Assembly: GCF_000688255.1 (NCBI RefSeq)
Contig: NZ_JHYS01000003.1
Coordinates: 1-64,000, forward strand
From: Simplicispira psychrophila DSM 11588
GTDB lineage: Bacteria > Pseudomonadota > Gammaproteobacteria > Burkholderiales > Burkholderiaceae_C
Direction of reading: 5' to 3'
Length of the DNA stretch: 64,000 nt
The position numbers and the translations under genes were made by a program. The notes under the pieces are model-generated. The model made no database searches and had not been told where the DNA came from. It saw nothing but the letters and a program-made list of their open reading frames with translations. Positions 18,231 through 28,285 of the stretch are shown in pieces. Positions within the stretch are counted from its first letter, which is position 1; the number at the start of each line of letters is the position of its first letter.

Positions 18231-18755
18231 TTATTGCCGGGTGATTTGTGCCAACAAGCCCATTTCGGTGCTGTCCAGGAGAGACTCGATATCCATCATG
18301 ATCAACATGCGTTCACCCAGGCGGGCAATGCCGGTGACAAAGGCGGCATCAAGTTGGGATTGAAACTGGGGCGCTGGCTTGATGGCGTCGCTTGTCAGGG
18401 CTACCACGTCGGCCACCGCATCTACCACCACGCCCATCACCGTACCGCGCACATTGAGGATGATGACTACGGTGAAATCGGTGTAGTCGGCTTTGGCGCA
18501 TTGCAGCTTCAAGCGCAGGTCAATGATGGGAACAATGACGCCTCGCAGATCAATGATGCCCTTGATAAAACTGGGGGCCTGCGCCATACGGGTGGGCTGC
18601 TCGTAGGAGCGGATTTCCTGCACCTTCAGGATATCAATACCGTATTCTTCCTGGCCCAATTGGAGCGTCAGATATTCAGCTGCAGGCGCCTTTTTGGCTG
18701 TCGCTGCCTTGGTCGCGGCAGGCTGGAGGGCGTCGTTGGAATTGTCAGAATGCAT
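18231..18755 (-). CDS. cheW: Chemotaxis coupling protein CheW
   Basis: A scaffold linking chemoreceptors to the CheA kinase at the cell pole. 174 residues with an Ala/Lys-rich, probably disordered, N-terminal extension of about 27 residues, then the CheW SH3-like fold: YLTLQLGQEEYGIDILKVQE, MAQAPSFIKGIIDLRGVIVPIIDLR and VVVDAVADVVAL. No other chemotaxis gene is nearby, so its partners are elsewhere. Confidence 0.93.
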   Translation of the reverse strand: MHSDNSNDALQPAATKAATAKKAPAAEYLTLQLGQEEYGIDILKVQEIRSYEQPTRMAQAPSFIKGIIDLRGVIVPIIDLRLKLQCAKADYTDFTVVIILNVRGTVMGVVVDAVADVVALTSDAIKPAPQFQSQLDAAFVTGIARLGERMLIMMDIESLLDSTEMGLLAQITRQ

Positions 18756-18868
18756 CGTATCGGTCTCTTTCCTTGCGTCAATTCAAGCCATCTTACGGCT
18801 TGCAATGCGAGCCACCACCCACAGGGGTATCAGCGTTGGCGTTTCGTTTTGTCACATCCGGCGCCGCC

Positions 18869-19534
18869 TCAACGGTGGCTCAGGCGGCGCACGGCCCAGT
18901 CGCCCAGGCTTTGGATGGCCTGAACAAAAAAGATCAGTAGGACCACCACCGCCAGCATGACATCGGGCAAAAAGCGCTGATAACCATAGCGAATGCCCAA
19001 ATCTCCCAGCCCGCCGCCGCCGACGGCGCCGGCCATGGCGGAGTAACCGGTCAGGCTGACAAAGCTGATGGTCAGGCCCGCCACAATGCCTGGCATGGCC
19101 TCGGGCAGCAGCACCTTCCAGACAATCTGGCTGGTGGTCGCGCCCATCGCCTGCGCCGCCTCAACCAAGCCGTTATCGACCTCGCGCAGCGCAGTTTCGA
19201 CCAGACGCGCGATGAAGGGCGCGGCCGCCAGGGTCAAGGGCACCACGGCCGCCGCCGTACCAATCGACGAGCCGACAATCAAGCGTGTCAGCGGAATGAT
19301 GGCCACCAGCAAGATGATGAAGGGCGTGGAGCGCGCAGCATTGACGATCCAGCCGACGGTCTTGTTCAGCGAACCGTTCTCCAGCACACCGCCCCGGTCG
19401 GTCAGGCGCAAGAACACGCCCAGTGGAATGCCGATGAATGCCCCTACCACGCCTGAGATACCGACCATCACCACGGTTTCCCACAGCGAAGTGGCAAACA
19501 GCTCCAGCATCATTTCTGAAAAATTCTCAAACAT
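18869..19534 (-). CDS. metI: Methionine ABC transporter permease MetI
   Basis: The inner-membrane permease of the D/L-methionine importer. 221 residues with five or six membrane segments and the binding-protein-dependent transport motif ([23 protein letters not shown]) that contacts MetN. Its start overlaps the metN end by 8 bases. The substrate-binding gene metQ, usually third in this operon, is not found here; cheW follows instead. Confidence 0.93.
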   Translation of the reverse strand: MFENFSEMMLELFATSLWETVVMVGISGVVGAFIGIPLGVFLRLTDRGGVLENGSLNKTVGWIVNAARSTPFIILLVAIIPLTRLIVGSSIGTAAAVVPLTLAAAPFIARLVETALREVDNGLVEAAQAMGATTSQIVWKVLLPEAMPGIVAGLTISFVSLTGYSAMAGAVGGGGLGDLGIRYGYQRFLPDVMLAVVVLLIFFVQAIQSLGDWAVRRLSHR

Positions 19535-20600
19535 CGCCCATTCCCTGCGTTGTTGGCACGTCGCCAGTTTTCACCACCTCGACCTGCACACCCTGGCTGC
19601 GCAAATAGCCAATGGCGCGGTGGATCTGTGCGCTGGCACCGCTGGCAAACACCGCCAGCGAGCCAAACGTCTGGCCTTGAATCTCGTCGATCTGGCCGTG
19701 CAAGATGCTCAAGTCCAGCCCCAGCTCACGGATCAGGTGCGACAAGATGGGCTGGTACGCGCTCTCGCCGGCATACGACAAGCGCAGCAATTGGCCGCTG
19801 GCGCCGCCTAACTGGGCTGCCAGCGCCTGCACCCGCGTCAGGACACTGGCCGGCAGTTCCTGCGGCACGATCTCGTCGATCAGGCTTTTGGTGATCGCCT
19901 GCTGTGGGCGGGTAAACACCTCCAGCACCGCGCCCATTTCGACAATGCGCCCACCGTCAATCACCGCGACGCGGTCGGCCACGTCCTTGATGACTTGCAT
20001 CTGGTGCGTGATTAGCACCACCGTCAGACCCATCTCGCGGTTCACCTTGCGCAGTAAAGCCAGAATCGAGCGCGTGGTTTCCGGGTCCAGCGCTGACGTT
20101 GCTTCGTCCGACAGCAGCACCTTGGGGTGGCTGGCGAGCGCCCGCGCGATGCCGACGCGCTGCTTTTGCCCGCCACTGATCTGTGCTGGATAGCGCTTGG
20201 CGAGTGCTGTCAGGCCGACCAGTTCGAGCAGTGGCTCGATACGCTGGCGGATGGCGTCTTTGGACAGGCCGGCCAGCTCCAGCGGCAGCGCGGCGTTGTC
20301 AAACACCGTGCGCGACGACAGCAAATTGAAGTGCTGAAACACCATGCCAATGTCACGCCGCGCGGCGCGCAAATCAGCATCTCCCAGTTGTGTCAGGTCG
20401 CGGCCATTGACGATGACAGCACCTTGGGTAGGGCGGTTGAGCAGGTTGATGGTGCGCACCAGCGAGCTTTTACCGGCGCCGCTTTTGCCGATGATGCCGA
20501 ACACCTCGCCCGGTTGGATATGCAGGTCGATGCCGCGCAGCGCCTCGACCGGGCCGTGTGCGCCCTGGTAAATCTGGGAAAGTCCCCGAATCTCGATCAT
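19527..20600 (-). CDS. metN: Methionine ABC transporter ATP-binding protein MetN
   Basis: An ATPase of the methionine importer, 357 residues. Walker [10 protein letters not shown] (about residues 38-46), Q-loop, signature [15 protein letters not shown] and Walker [13 protein letters not shown] are intact. The C-terminal NIL regulatory domain ([21 protein letters not shown] ... GVQVEVV) is present, which in family members binds methionine and inhibits transport. Translationally coupled to metI. Confidence 0.94.
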   Translation of the reverse strand: MIEIRGLSQIYQGAHGPVEALRGIDLHIQPGEVFGIIGKSGAGKSSLVRTINLLNRPTQGAVIVNGRDLTQLGDADLRAARRDIGMVFQHFNLLSSRTVFDNAALPLELAGLSKDAIRQRIEPLLELVGLTALAKRYPAQISGGQKQRVGIARALASHPKVLLSDEATSALDPETTRSILALLRKVNREMGLTVVLITHQMQVIKDVADRVAVIDGGRIVEMGAVLEVFTRPQQAITKSLIDEIVPQELPASVLTRVQALAAQLGGASGQLLRLSYAGESAYQPILSHLIRELGLDLSILHGQIDEIQGQTFGSLAVFASGASAQIHRAIGYLRSQGVQVEVVKTGDVPTTQGMGDV

Positions 20601-20929
20601 GGAAAAAAGGGGCCGTTACACGCTGGCTGCGCTGCCCCGGCCGGTCTGAAAAAGAGTGAAGAAAGGACAGAAAGAAAAGTCCATTTGCGCTGCACGCTAG
20701 ACGGGGCGCCGCTTGAAACTATTATTTCAATAGCTAAAAGCGTACGTCCCTGTTGCGTTACAGGCTGATTTGGCCTTGATTATGACGCAGCACAGTAATG
20801 CCCGTACGGCCTGCGCGGCGCATACGGATCGAGCCTAGGCGCCAAGCAGCGGCTGTCACCACCAGAACGCGCTGGTGCGGAGTTAGCAGCGCTGCAGTTG
20901 GTGAGCGGCGCGTACCGCCAGATGGAGTG
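20601..20929. other. Intergenic region between sbp and metN
   Basis: 329 bases with one copy of the dispersed palindromic repeat and no supported gene. No clear terminator for sbp or promoter for metN was recognised. Confidence 0.5.
20723..20772 (+). repeat. Dispersed palindromic repeat between sbp and metN
   Basis: AATAGCTAAAAGCGTACGTC followed by GTTGCGTTACAGGCTGATTT, matching the family with several substitutions. Confidence 0.6.
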
Positions 20930-21952
20930 TTATTTTTTGGCATAGATCTGGTCAAAAAATCCGTGGTCACCAAAATGTGCTTTGCTCACGTGGGCCCAGC
21001 CGCCAAAGGCTTCAGCGATGGTGAACAGCTTGAGCTGGGGAAACTGCGCCGCGTATTTCGCCTGGGCCTTGGCACCAGTGGGCCGGTAATAGTTGCGTCC
21101 AGCAATGTCCTGCCCTTCGTCGGAATACAAATACTCCAAGTACGCCTGCGCCACCTTGCGCGTACCCTTTTTATCGACGTTCTTATCAACCAGCGCCACC
21201 GTGGGCTCGGCCAGGATGCTCAGAGACGGCACAACGATCTCGAACTTGTCGGCGCCAAACTCCTTCAGTGCCAGAAACGCCTCGTTCTCCCAGGCCAGCA
21301 GCACATCGCCCATGGCGCGCTGCGCAAAGGTGACTGTTGAGCCGCGCGCCCCGGTGTCCAGCACCGGCACGTTCTGGTACAGGCGGGCGACAAAGTTTTT
21401 GGCCGCCGCCTCGCCGCCGCCCTTGCGCTTGCCGTATTCCCAGGCGGCCAGGTAATTCCACTGCGCCCCGGCAGAGGTCTTGGGGTTGGGTGTGATCACC
21501 GCCACGCCGGGCTTGATCAAATCGTCCCAGTCCCTGATGCCTTTGGGATTGCCCTTGCGCACCAAAAAAATGATGGTCGAGGTATAGGGCGCGGCATTGT
21601 GTGGCAGGCGTTTTTGCCAGTCTGGTGCCACCAGACCACCGTTTTTTACCAGCGCATCGATGTCGGGCGCCAAGCCCAGCGTCACGACATCGGCGCTGAT
21701 GCCGTCGATGACCGAACGGGCCTGTTTGCCCGAGCCGCCATGCGACTGCTGGATGGTCACGTCCTGCCCGTTCGTGGCCTTCCAGTGGCGTGCAAACGCC
21801 TGGTTGAACTGCACATACAGCTCGCGTGTCGGGTCGTAAGAGACATTGAGCAAGGTCACACCTTGCGCAAACGACGGCAATGTGCTCAGGGCCAAGCTGG
21901 CAGCCAGAGCTGAGGCCAAAGGAAACTTGATAAAGTGACGGCGAAGTTGCAT
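20930..21952 (-). CDS. sbp: Sulfate ABC transporter periplasmic binding protein
   Basis: Binds sulfate (or thiosulfate) in the periplasm for CysTWA uptake. 340 residues from ATG 21952 ([10 protein letters not shown]), with a Sec signal peptide ending near SFAQG. The conserved Sbp features are [42 protein letters not shown] and [12 protein letters not shown] longer frame from 21988 would spoil the signal peptide. No cysTWA permease/ATPase genes are adjacent; the nearest ABC genes are metNI, which belong to a different class. The AT-rich upstream stretch (about 21990-22075) may carry sulfur-control sites, but none was assigned. Confidence 0.92.
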   Translation of the reverse strand: MQLRRHFIKFPLASALAASLALSTLPSFAQGVTLLNVSYDPTRELYVQFNQAFARHWKATNGQDVTIQQSHGGSGKQARSVIDGISADVVTLGLAPDIDALVKNGGLVAPDWQKRLPHNAAPYTSTIIFLVRKGNPKGIRDWDDLIKPGVAVITPNPKTSAGAQWNYLAAWEYGKRKGGGEAAAKNFVARLYQNVPVLDTGARGSTVTFAQRAMGDVLLAWENEAFLALKEFGADKFEIVVPSLSILAEPTVALVDKNVDKKGTRKVAQAYLEYLYSDEGQDIAGRNYYRPTGAKAQAKYAAQFPQLKLFTIAEAFGGWAHVSKAHFGDHGFFDQIYAKK

Positions 21953-22088
21953 GGGGTGCTTTCTGAAATAAAAAACGGTGTCAATCACCGCTGCAATGCA
22001 TTCTGAAAGCCACTTATTAAAACTGGAACGAATAAGAATTTACTTCTTAATATTCAAATCCATATAAAACCACCTTACAAGGATTTTC

Positions 22089-22361
22089 ATGGCACGTACT
22101 GTCCACTGCATCAAACTCAACAAAGACGCTGAGGGCCTCGACTTTGCGCCTTACCCAGGCGAACTGGGTAAACGCCTGTGGGAAAACGTCAGCAAGGAAG
22201 CCTGGGCCGCCTGGCTCAAGCACCAGACCATGCTGGTCAACGAAAACCGCTTGAACCTCGCTGATGCCCGCGCGCGCCAGTACTTGGCACGCCAGATGGA
22301 GCAGCACTTCTTTGGCGGCGGCGCCGACGCTGTGCAGGGTTACGTACCGCCCAGCGCCTGA
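22089..22361 (+). CDS. yggX: Probable Fe(2+)-trafficking protein (oxidative damage protection)
   Basis: A small cytosolic protein of 90 residues linked to iron handling and protection of Fe-S proteins. Nearly all family signatures are present: [18 protein letters not shown] with the conserved Cys, [19 protein letters not shown], and [19 protein letters not shown]. It stands alone, with a strong terminator at 22391-22414. Confidence 0.95.
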   Translation: MARTVHCIKLNKDAEGLDFAPYPGELGKRLWENVSKEAWAAWLKHQTMLVNENRLNLADARARQYLARQMEQHFFGGGADAVQGYVPPSA

Positions 22362-22390
22362 GCGCACACGGGGCACACTTATCCCTCCAG

Positions 22391-22414
22391 GGCGCCTCTT
22401 GCGGCGCCTTTTTT
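22391..22414 (+). terminator. Intrinsic terminator of yggX
   Basis: GGCGCC, a six-base loop and GGCGCC, followed by six T. It ends 22 bases before mnmC. Confidence 0.85.
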
Positions 22415-22436
22415 ATTGCTTTTTTCTTTTACCTCC

Positions 22437-24353
22437 ATGGCCGAGCACATTCAATGGTTAGACGACGGTACGCCTTACAGCCCGCGTTTTGGCGACCGCT
22501 ACCACAGCGAAGACGGTGGTTTGGCGCAGGCGCAGCAGGCATTTCTGCATGGCTGCGGTCTACCGGCGGCGTGGGCAGGCCAGCCGCAGTGGCGCATTCT
22601 GGAGACCGGTTTTGGCCTGGGACTGAATTTTTTGGTCACCTGGGCAGCCTGGCGCGCCGATCCGCAGCGCTGCCGGATGCTGCACTTTGTCTCGCTCGAA
22701 GCCTGGCCGGTGGCGCCGGCCGACCTGCTGCGCGCCGCTCGGCAATACCCTGATCTGCTGCCGCTGGCGCAGGAACTGCACGACCAATTTTGGGGATTGC
22801 TGCCCGGCGTGCACCGCCTGAGTTTCGACAATGGACAAGTACTGCTGACGTTGTGCATTGGTGATGCGCAGACGCTGCTGCGCCAGCAGGATTGGACGGC
22901 CGACAGCGTCTACCTGGATGTTTTCAGCCCCGAGCGCAACCCGGATCTGTGGAGCCTGCACACCTTGAAAGCGGTTGCACGCTGCTGCCGCCGTGGCACC
23001 CACCTTGCGACCTCGACAGTCGCAGGGGCGGTACGCGATGCGTTGGCGCAGTGCGGTTTTGAAGTGCACACGGTGCCCGGTGTGGCGCCCCAACGCGACC
23101 GCCTGCAGGTCATGTTCAACCCGCGCTGGGAGTTGCGCAAACCGCGCGCCGCCATGGCGCCCGCCACGCCCAGGCGCTGTATCGTCATCGGTGGCGGGCT
23201 GGCGGGTGCGGCTACGGCGGCCAGCCTAGCGCGGCGCGGCTGGCAGGTGCAGGTGCTGGACACTGCCGCCGCTCCAGCCAGTGGTGCCTCGGGTCTGCCG
23301 GTGGGCCTGTTTGCACCGCACTTATCGCCCGATGACAACGTGTTCTCGCGGGTCTCGCGCAGCGGCGTGCGCGCCATGCTGCAGCAGTGCGCAGCATTGC
23401 TGCACAGCGGCGTGGATTGGTGCCCCAGTGGCGTGCTGGAGCGCCGGTCGCCAGACCGCCTGGGCGTACCTGCCGACTGGGACAGTGGCCCTGGTGCGGA
23501 CTGGTGCGGTTTGGCCAGCGCAGCGGTATTGCACGCCGCCGGCCTGCCGAGCGGCACCAGTGCCTGCTGGCACGCCCGCGCCGGTTGGCTGCGCCCGGCA
23601 CGGCTGGTGGCGGCGCTGCTGGCGCACCCCGGTATTACCTGGTGCCCGAACGCCTGTGTCGCGCAACTCCAGCGCGCAGCTCCGGACGCTGAGCACACGG
23701 GCGACACTTGGACCGTGTGGCAGGCGCTGGACGCTCCAGGGCACCTGCTGGCTGAAGCTGAACTGGTGGTGCTGGCCGCTGGTCCGGCCTGCAATGCGCT
23801 GCTGGCGGGACTGGCAACGCCCCCTTTGCCGCTGCAGTCGGTGCGCGGTCAGTTGTCATGGGGTCTGCAGGACACCCAAGCCACGGGCTTGCCGCCGTTT
23901 CCGGTCAATGGCAGTGGCGCACTGGTGTCCCATGTACCCTTTGGCGGTGGCCACGCTTGGCACATGGGCTCGACCTTTGAGCGCGATGTGGAGCATCTGC
24001 CCCTCAGCCACGCCGAAGCCGCTGCCGCCCACGCCAGTAATTGGCAACATCTGCAGGCGCTGCTGCCCGGCACCGCACCCACGCTGCAAGCGGCGTTTGA
24101 CCCAGCGGCGCCGGCCGATGCGCAGCGCGTGCAGGCCTGGGCCAGCGTGCGTTGCACCGCACACGACCGCCTGCCCATCGTTGGCCCCATCCAGGCAACG
24201 GCACTGCCCGGTCTGTGGGTCTGCACCGCCATGGGCGCGCGTGGCCTGACGCGTGCGGTGTTGTGCGGCGAATTGCTGGCGGCTCAGTTGCACGATGAGC
24301 CGCTGCCGCTGGAAGCCAAGCTGGCGCGGGCGATGTCTCCTGCAAGGCGTTAA
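22437..24353 (+). CDS. mnmC: Bifunctional tRNA 5-methylaminomethyl-2-thiouridine enzyme MnmC
   Basis: Completes mnm5s2U at the tRNA wobble position. The FAD domain removes the carboxymethyl group and the SAM domain then methylates. 638 residues. The N-terminal methyltransferase has ETGFGLGLNFLVTW; the C-terminal oxidoreductase starts at RRCIVIGGGLAGAATAASLARRGW (dinucleotide fold) with GASGLPVGLFAPHLSPDDN. The ATG at 22437 (MAEHIQWLDDG) is the family start; an upstream Met at 22416 lies in the yggX terminator tail. Confidence 0.94.
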   Translation: MAEHIQWLDDGTPYSPRFGDRYHSEDGGLAQAQQAFLHGCGLPAAWAGQPQWRILETGFGLGLNFLVTWAAWRADPQRCRMLHFVSLEAWPVAPADLLRAARQYPDLLPLAQELHDQFWGLLPGVHRLSFDNGQVLLTLCIGDAQTLLRQQDWTADSVYLDVFSPERNPDLWSLHTLKAVARCCRRGTHLATSTVAGAVRDALAQCGFEVHTVPGVAPQRDRLQVMFNPRWELRKPRAAMAPATPRRCIVIGGGLAGAATAASLARRGWQVQVLDTAAAPASGASGLPVGLFAPHLSPDDNVFSRVSRSGVRAMLQQCAALLHSGVDWCPSGVLERRSPDRLGVPADWDSGPGADWCGLASAAVLHAAGLPSGTSACWHARAGWLRPARLVAALLAHPGITWCPNACVAQLQRAAPDAEHTGDTWTVWQALDAPGHLLAEAELVVLAAGPACNALLAGLATPPLPLQSVRGQLSWGLQDTQATGLPPFPVNGSGALVSHVPFGGGHAWHMGSTFERDVEHLPLSHAEAAAAHASNWQHLQALLPGTAPTLQAAFDPAAPADAQRVQAWASVRCTAHDRLPIVGPIQATALPGLWVCTAMGARGLTRAVLCGELLAAQLHDEPLPLEAKLARAMSPARR

Positions 24354-24507
24354 AAAGCGCCGGGCAGTGCTCTCTTTTTAGAAATCCTGCCCCTGCGTTG
24401 CTTGTCCATAGCCCTGGCTACTGTTGTTTTAAATATATGCTTATTGGAATAAAGGAAGCATAAAAAAATCGTTTGTTTTTATAAGCGGCGCTTTTACATT
24501 CGCCGCT

Positions 24508-25311
24508 ATGCCTGATTTCGCGTTCATCCTTGCCGGCTTCGCTGTTGGCCTTACTGTTGGTCTGACCGGTGTCGGTGGGGGCTCGCTGATGACGCCGGTG
24601 CTGATTTTTTTCTTTGGCGTCAAGCCGCACTTGGCGATTGGCACCGATTTGCTGTTTGCCGCGTTTACCAAGTTGGGCGGCACGGTCAGTCTGGCGCGCC
24701 AGCGCATCGTGCCGTGGCGCGTGGTCGGTTTGTTGTGCGCGGGTAGCATTCCGGCGGCGCTGGGTGCGCTGTGGTTGCTGCACCGCTTGGGCCCGGCGAC
24801 GGCGCAGGTACAGCATTTGATGACCAGCACGCTGGGTTTTGCCCTGCTGCTGACAGCCGCTGCCATGGCTTACAAGGTGTTGGTGTTTTCGCCGCTGCGC
24901 CAAGCAGCTGAACTGGCGGCACGCAACTCCAATGCCGCCCACGCCACCCAGCCGCGCCACTGGAGTCTGCCGGTGCTGCTGGGCGCGGTGATTGGCACCT
25001 TGGTGACTTTTACCTCGGTCGGCGCGGGTGCGATTGGCGTGACGGTGCTGCTGCTGGTGTTTCCGCACCTGCCGCTGCCGCGCATCATCGCCGCCGATAT
25101 TGCCTACGCCGTACCGCTGACGCTGGTGGCCGGCATGGGCCATGCCTCGCTCGGCTCGGTCGATTGGCCGCTGCTGGCGCAATTGCTGGCCGGCTCGCTG
25201 CCCGGTATCTGGATTGGCTCGCGCCTGATGTCGCGCACGCCGGAGCGCTTGATCCGCTCGGCGCTGTCGCTGCTGCTGGCTTGGGCCGGCGCCAAGCTGG
25301 TGCTGATTTGA
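24508..25311 (+). CDS. TauE/SafE family sulfite exporter-like protein
   Basis: An inner-membrane anion transporter of 267 residues with about eight helices. The duplicated family motifs are GLTVGLTGVGGGSLMTPVLI near the N-terminus and GTLVTFTSVGAGAIGVTVLL in the second half. It precedes the sulfite reductase gene by 37 bases, so it probably exports excess sulfite or handles a sulfur anion for the pathway. The substrate is inferred from context. Confidence 0.88.
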   Translation: MPDFAFILAGFAVGLTVGLTGVGGGSLMTPVLIFFFGVKPHLAIGTDLLFAAFTKLGGTVSLARQRIVPWRVVGLLCAGSIPAALGALWLLHRLGPATAQVQHLMTSTLGFALLLTAAAMAYKVLVFSPLRQAAELAARNSNAAHATQPRHWSLPVLLGAVIGTLVTFTSVGAGAIGVTVLLLVFPHLPLPRIIAADIAYAVPLTLVAGMGHASLGSVDWPLLAQLLAGSLPGIWIGSRLMSRTPERLIRSALSLLLAWAGAKLVLI

Positions 25312-25348
25312 ATTTGTGGTTTTTTGAATTTGAGATGGGGGTTTCCTG

Positions 25349-27145
25349 ATGTACCAATACACCGACTTCGACAAGCAATTTGTCCAGCTGCGCGCGGCGC
25401 AGTTTCGCGACCAGCTGGAGCGCTGGGAACGCGGTGAGCTGACGGACGAACAGCTCTTGCCGCTGCGCCTGCAAAACGGCTGGTACATCCAGCGCTATGC
25501 CCCTATGGCACGCATTGCCGTGCCTTATGGAGAAATCAGCAGCACGCAACTGCGCACACTGGCACACATTGCACGCGACTACGACCAACCTGCGCCCGAG
25601 TTGCTGGCGCACGCCCAGGCCACGCAAAACGCGCTGCAAGACGCCCAGCCCGGTGCGACGCTGGCGGCACCGCCGCTGCGCTACGGCTACGGCCACTTCA
25701 CCACGCGCACCAATGTGCAGTTCAACTGGATTCCGCTGGGCCGCGCCGCCGATGTGATGGATCTGTTGGCCAGCGTGGGTATGCACGGCATCCAGACCAG
25801 CGGCAACGACATCCGCAACATCACCTGCGACGCGCTCGAAGGCATTGCCGAAGACAGCATCGTGGACTGCCGCCCGTTTGCTGAAATCACGCGCCAGTGG
25901 AGCTCGCTGCACCCTGAATTCACCTACCTGCCGCGCAAGTTCAAAATTGCCTTCAACGGCGCCAAAGAAGACCGCGCTGCCATCGGCTGGTATGACATCG
26001 GCCTGCAAGCACGCCGCGCCGACGACGGCAGTGTCGGCTTCACCATGAAGGTCGGCGGCGGCATGGGCCGCACGCCCATCATCGGCAGCGTGATCCGCGA
26101 ATTTTTGCCATGGGATCAGTTGCTGAACTACATCGAAGCCGTGGTGCGCACCTACAACAGCTACGGCCGACGCGACAACAAGTGGAAGGCGCGCGTCAAA
26201 ATTTTGGTCAAGAGCGAAGGACAGAAATTTATCGATGCTGTCGAGAAGGAATACCGCGACATCGTCGAGCTGGACGGCGCCCCGCACACCATCACCCAGG
26301 CCGAGTTCGACCGCGTCAGCAGCCACTTTGTCGTGCCTGAACTGAAGGCCGCCGACCTGCCCTCCAAGGTCAGTCCGCAAGGCCAGCTGTACCAGCGCTG
26401 GTTGCAGCAAAACGTGCGGGGCCACCAGTTGCCCGGCCTCAAGACCGTCACCCTGTCGTTCAAGCGCCCGGGGTTTGCCACGGGTGATGCCGACGCCGAT
26501 ACCCTGCATGCCCTGGCGCAACTGGCCGAGCAATTCTCTGCGTCCGAAGCGCGCCTGACACACGAGCAGAACCTGCTGCTGCCCTGGGTGCACGCCAGTG
26601 ACCTGCCGGCACTCTACGAAGCCGCCCGCGCGCTGGGCTTGGCGCAGCCCAACATTGGCCTGCTGACCGACATGATCATCTGCCCCGGCGGCGATTTTTG
26701 CTCGCTGGCCAATGCCCGTTCACTGCACATTGGCGCCGCCGTGACCGAGCGCTACCAAGACCTGGACGAGTTGTTTGACCTCGGTCCCATCGACCTGCAC
26801 ATGAGCGGCTGCATCAACTCCTGCGGCCACCACCACAGTGGCCACATCGGCATTTTGGGCGTGGATAAAGACGGCAAGGAGTGGTACCAGATCACACTGG
26901 GCGGCTCGGATGGCAGCCATCTGTCCGGTCCGGCGATTGGCGGCAAAGTGGTCGGCCCGTCGTTCACAGCTGCCGAAATACCCGACGTGATCGAAGCGCT
27001 GTTGGGCACCTTCCGTGCGCTGCGCAAGCCGGGCGAGTTTTTCATTGATGCGTTGCGCCGCCTCGGCCATGACCCTTTCAAGCAGGCTGCCCATAGCGCC
27101 CGCCGCCCCAAGGCCGACCAAGAAGTCCTGGCTGAACAAGACTAA
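25349..27145 (+). CDS. cysI: Assimilatory sulfite (nitrite/sulfite) reductase, hemoprotein
   Basis: Reduces sulfite to sulfide with six electrons using siroheme and a [4Fe-4S] cluster. 598 residues in two ferredoxin-like/hemoprotein repeats. The cluster ligands lie in ICPGGDFC and MSGCINSCGHHH, and the siroheme pocket includes TSGNDIRNITCD. It heads DUF934, cysH, cysD and cysN, so sulfite rather than nitrite is the probable substrate. No flavoprotein subunit (cysJ) is present; ferredoxin is a possible donor, and fdxA and a ferredoxin-NADP reductase lie downstream. Confidence 0.93.
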   Translation: MYQYTDFDKQFVQLRAAQFRDQLERWERGELTDEQLLPLRLQNGWYIQRYAPMARIAVPYGEISSTQLRTLAHIARDYDQPAPELLAHAQATQNALQDAQPGATLAAPPLRYGYGHFTTRTNVQFNWIPLGRAADVMDLLASVGMHGIQTSGNDIRNITCDALEGIAEDSIVDCRPFAEITRQWSSLHPEFTYLPRKFKIAFNGAKEDRAAIGWYDIGLQARRADDGSVGFTMKVGGGMGRTPIIGSVIREFLPWDQLLNYIEAVVRTYNSYGRRDNKWKARVKILVKSEGQKFIDAVEKEYRDIVELDGAPHTITQAEFDRVSSHFVVPELKAADLPSKVSPQGQLYQRWLQQNVRGHQLPGLKTVTLSFKRPGFATGDADADTLHALAQLAEQFSASEARLTHEQNLLLPWVHASDLPALYEAARALGLAQPNIGLLTDMIICPGGDFCSLANARSLHIGAAVTERYQDLDELFDLGPIDLHMSGCINSCGHHHSGHIGILGVDKDGKEWYQITLGGSDGSHLSGPAIGGKVVGPSFTAAEIPDVIEALLGTFRALRKPGEFFIDALRRLGHDPFKQAAHSARRPKADQEVLAEQD

Positions 27146-27160
27146 GAGCGATTAAATACC

Positions 27161-27568
27161 ATGAAAATAATAGCTGCCAGCGCTGTATCCACGGGGCTTG
27201 ACACCGAAAACACCCTGCAAATTACCAACGACGCCGAGCTGGCCGAACTGGCCGCCAACGGCGCGCTCGACGGCGTGCAGCGCGTGGAACTGCAGTTTCC
27301 CAAATTCACCGATGGCCGCGCCTACAGCCAGGCGCTGCTGCTGCGCCGGCGCTACCGCTTCAGCGGCGACATCCGCGCCACGGGCGATGTGCTGATCGAC
27401 CAGTTGGTGCACATGCACCGCAGCGGCTTTACCAGCGCTGTACTGGCCGAGGGTGTGGATGCGGCCGCCGCCGAGCGCCAGTTTGAGCGCTTTGCCGGCT
27501 TCTATCAGGGCGATGTGCTGGAGCCGCGCCCGCTGTTTGCCCGCGATGCGGCACTGGAATCGGCATGA
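27161..27568 (+). CDS. DUF934 family protein of the sulfate-assimilation operon
   Basis: 135 residues of the oxidoreductase-like DUF934 family, regularly found between sulfite reductase and cysH in Proteobacteria. Its exact role is unknown. Core signatures: RVELQFPKFTDGRAYSQALLLRRRYRFSGDIRATGDVLIDQ and the Phe-rich end FERFAGFYQGDV. The first residues (KIIAASAVSTGLD) are encoded by the dispersed palindromic repeat, so the start region of this gene was rebuilt on a repeat copy. The stop overlaps the cysH start (ATGA). Confidence 0.88.
   Translation: MKIIAASAVSTGLDTENTLQITNDAELAELAANGALDGVQRVELQFPKFTDGRAYSQALLLRRRYRFSGDIRATGDVLIDQLVHMHRSGFTSAVLAEGVDAAAAERQFERFAGFYQGDVLEPRPLFARDAALESA
27164..27201 (+). 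repeat. Dispersed palindromic repeat forming the DUF934 N-terminus
   Basis: AAAATAATAGCTGCCAGCGC directly after the ATG, then TGTATCCACGGGGCTTGACA; the second half is eroded. Translated as KIIAASAVSTGLD. Confidence 0.7.
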
Positions 27569-28197
27569 GCACCGCACACACGCTCGACCTCGCGCACGTC
27601 AACGCCACGCTCGGGCGCGACGCGCCCGGCCTCGTCGCCTGGGCGCTCGGCCTGGGCGAGCGCTCCATCGTCACCACCAACTTCCGCCCCTTCGAGGCGG
27701 TGATCCTGCACTTGGTCACGCAGGTGCAACCCGACGTGCCGGTGGTCTGGATGGACAACGGCTACAACACCGCAGCCACCTACCGCTTTGCCGACGAGGT
27801 GACGCAGCAGCTCGGGCTGAACCTGCAAATTTACCTGCCGCGCCGCTCACGTGCACACCGCGAAGCCGTGCACGGGCTCACCCCCGCGCTGGATGACCCG
27901 CGCCACGCAGCTTTCACCGCAGAAGTGAAGCTCGAACCCTTCACCCGCGCGCTGCGCGAGACGGCGCCTAAGGTGTGGTTCACCGCACTGCGCGCCACCG
28001 ACACCGCCGTGCGCGCGCAGATGGACCCCGTGGGCATCAACCCCGACGGCCTCATCAAGGTGGCACCGCTGCTGCACTGGTCGTCCAAAGACCTGCACGA
28101 ATACTGCGTGCGGCACGGCCTGCCGAACAACTTCGACTACATCGACCCCACCAAGGGCGAAGACAACCGCGAGTGCGGCCTGCACTTGGCGCACTGA
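27565..28197 (+). CDS. cysH: Phosphoadenosine (or adenosine) phosphosulfate reductase
   Basis: Reduces activated sulfate to sulfite in assimilation. 210 residues, on the short side for the family. The PP-loop-like fold begins SIVTTNFRPFEAVILHLV, followed by VVWMDNGYNTAATYRFAD, and the catalytic Cys is in ECGLHLAH at the C-terminus. The extra CC and CxxC cluster cysteines of APS-type enzymes are absent, favouring the PAPS type. However, no cysC (APS kinase) is found in the window and cysN ends without a kinase domain. Substrate choice is open. Overlaps the DUF934 gene by four bases. Confidence 0.88.
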   Translation: MSTAHTLDLAHVNATLGRDAPGLVAWALGLGERSIVTTNFRPFEAVILHLVTQVQPDVPVVWMDNGYNTAATYRFADEVTQQLGLNLQIYLPRRSRAHREAVHGLTPALDDPRHAAFTAEVKLEPFTRALRETAPKVWFTALRATDTAVRAQMDPVGINPDGLIKVAPLLHWSSKDLHEYCVRHGLPNNFDYIDPTKGEDNRECGLHLAH

Positions 28198-28221
28198 ACC
28201 CGCCGACCCATTTGCAAACAT

Positions 28222-28273
28222 CAAAAACAATAGCTGCTAACGCTTTACCCATATGCGCTGCAGCCCCATTTGA
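28222..28273 (+). repeat. Dispersed palindromic repeat between cysH and cysD
   Basis: CAAAAACAATAGCTGCTAAC, then CATATGCGCTGCAGCC. It ends 12 bases before the cysD ATG, inside the operon. Confidence 0.75.
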
Positions 28274-28285
28274 TAGGAAAAACGC

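Noticed and set aside
24425-24490. Another copy of the palindromic repeat after mnmC
   Set aside because: Only a TGCTTATTGGAATAAAGGAAGCA-like inverted pair is visible; the flanking family words are missing, so it was not counted.
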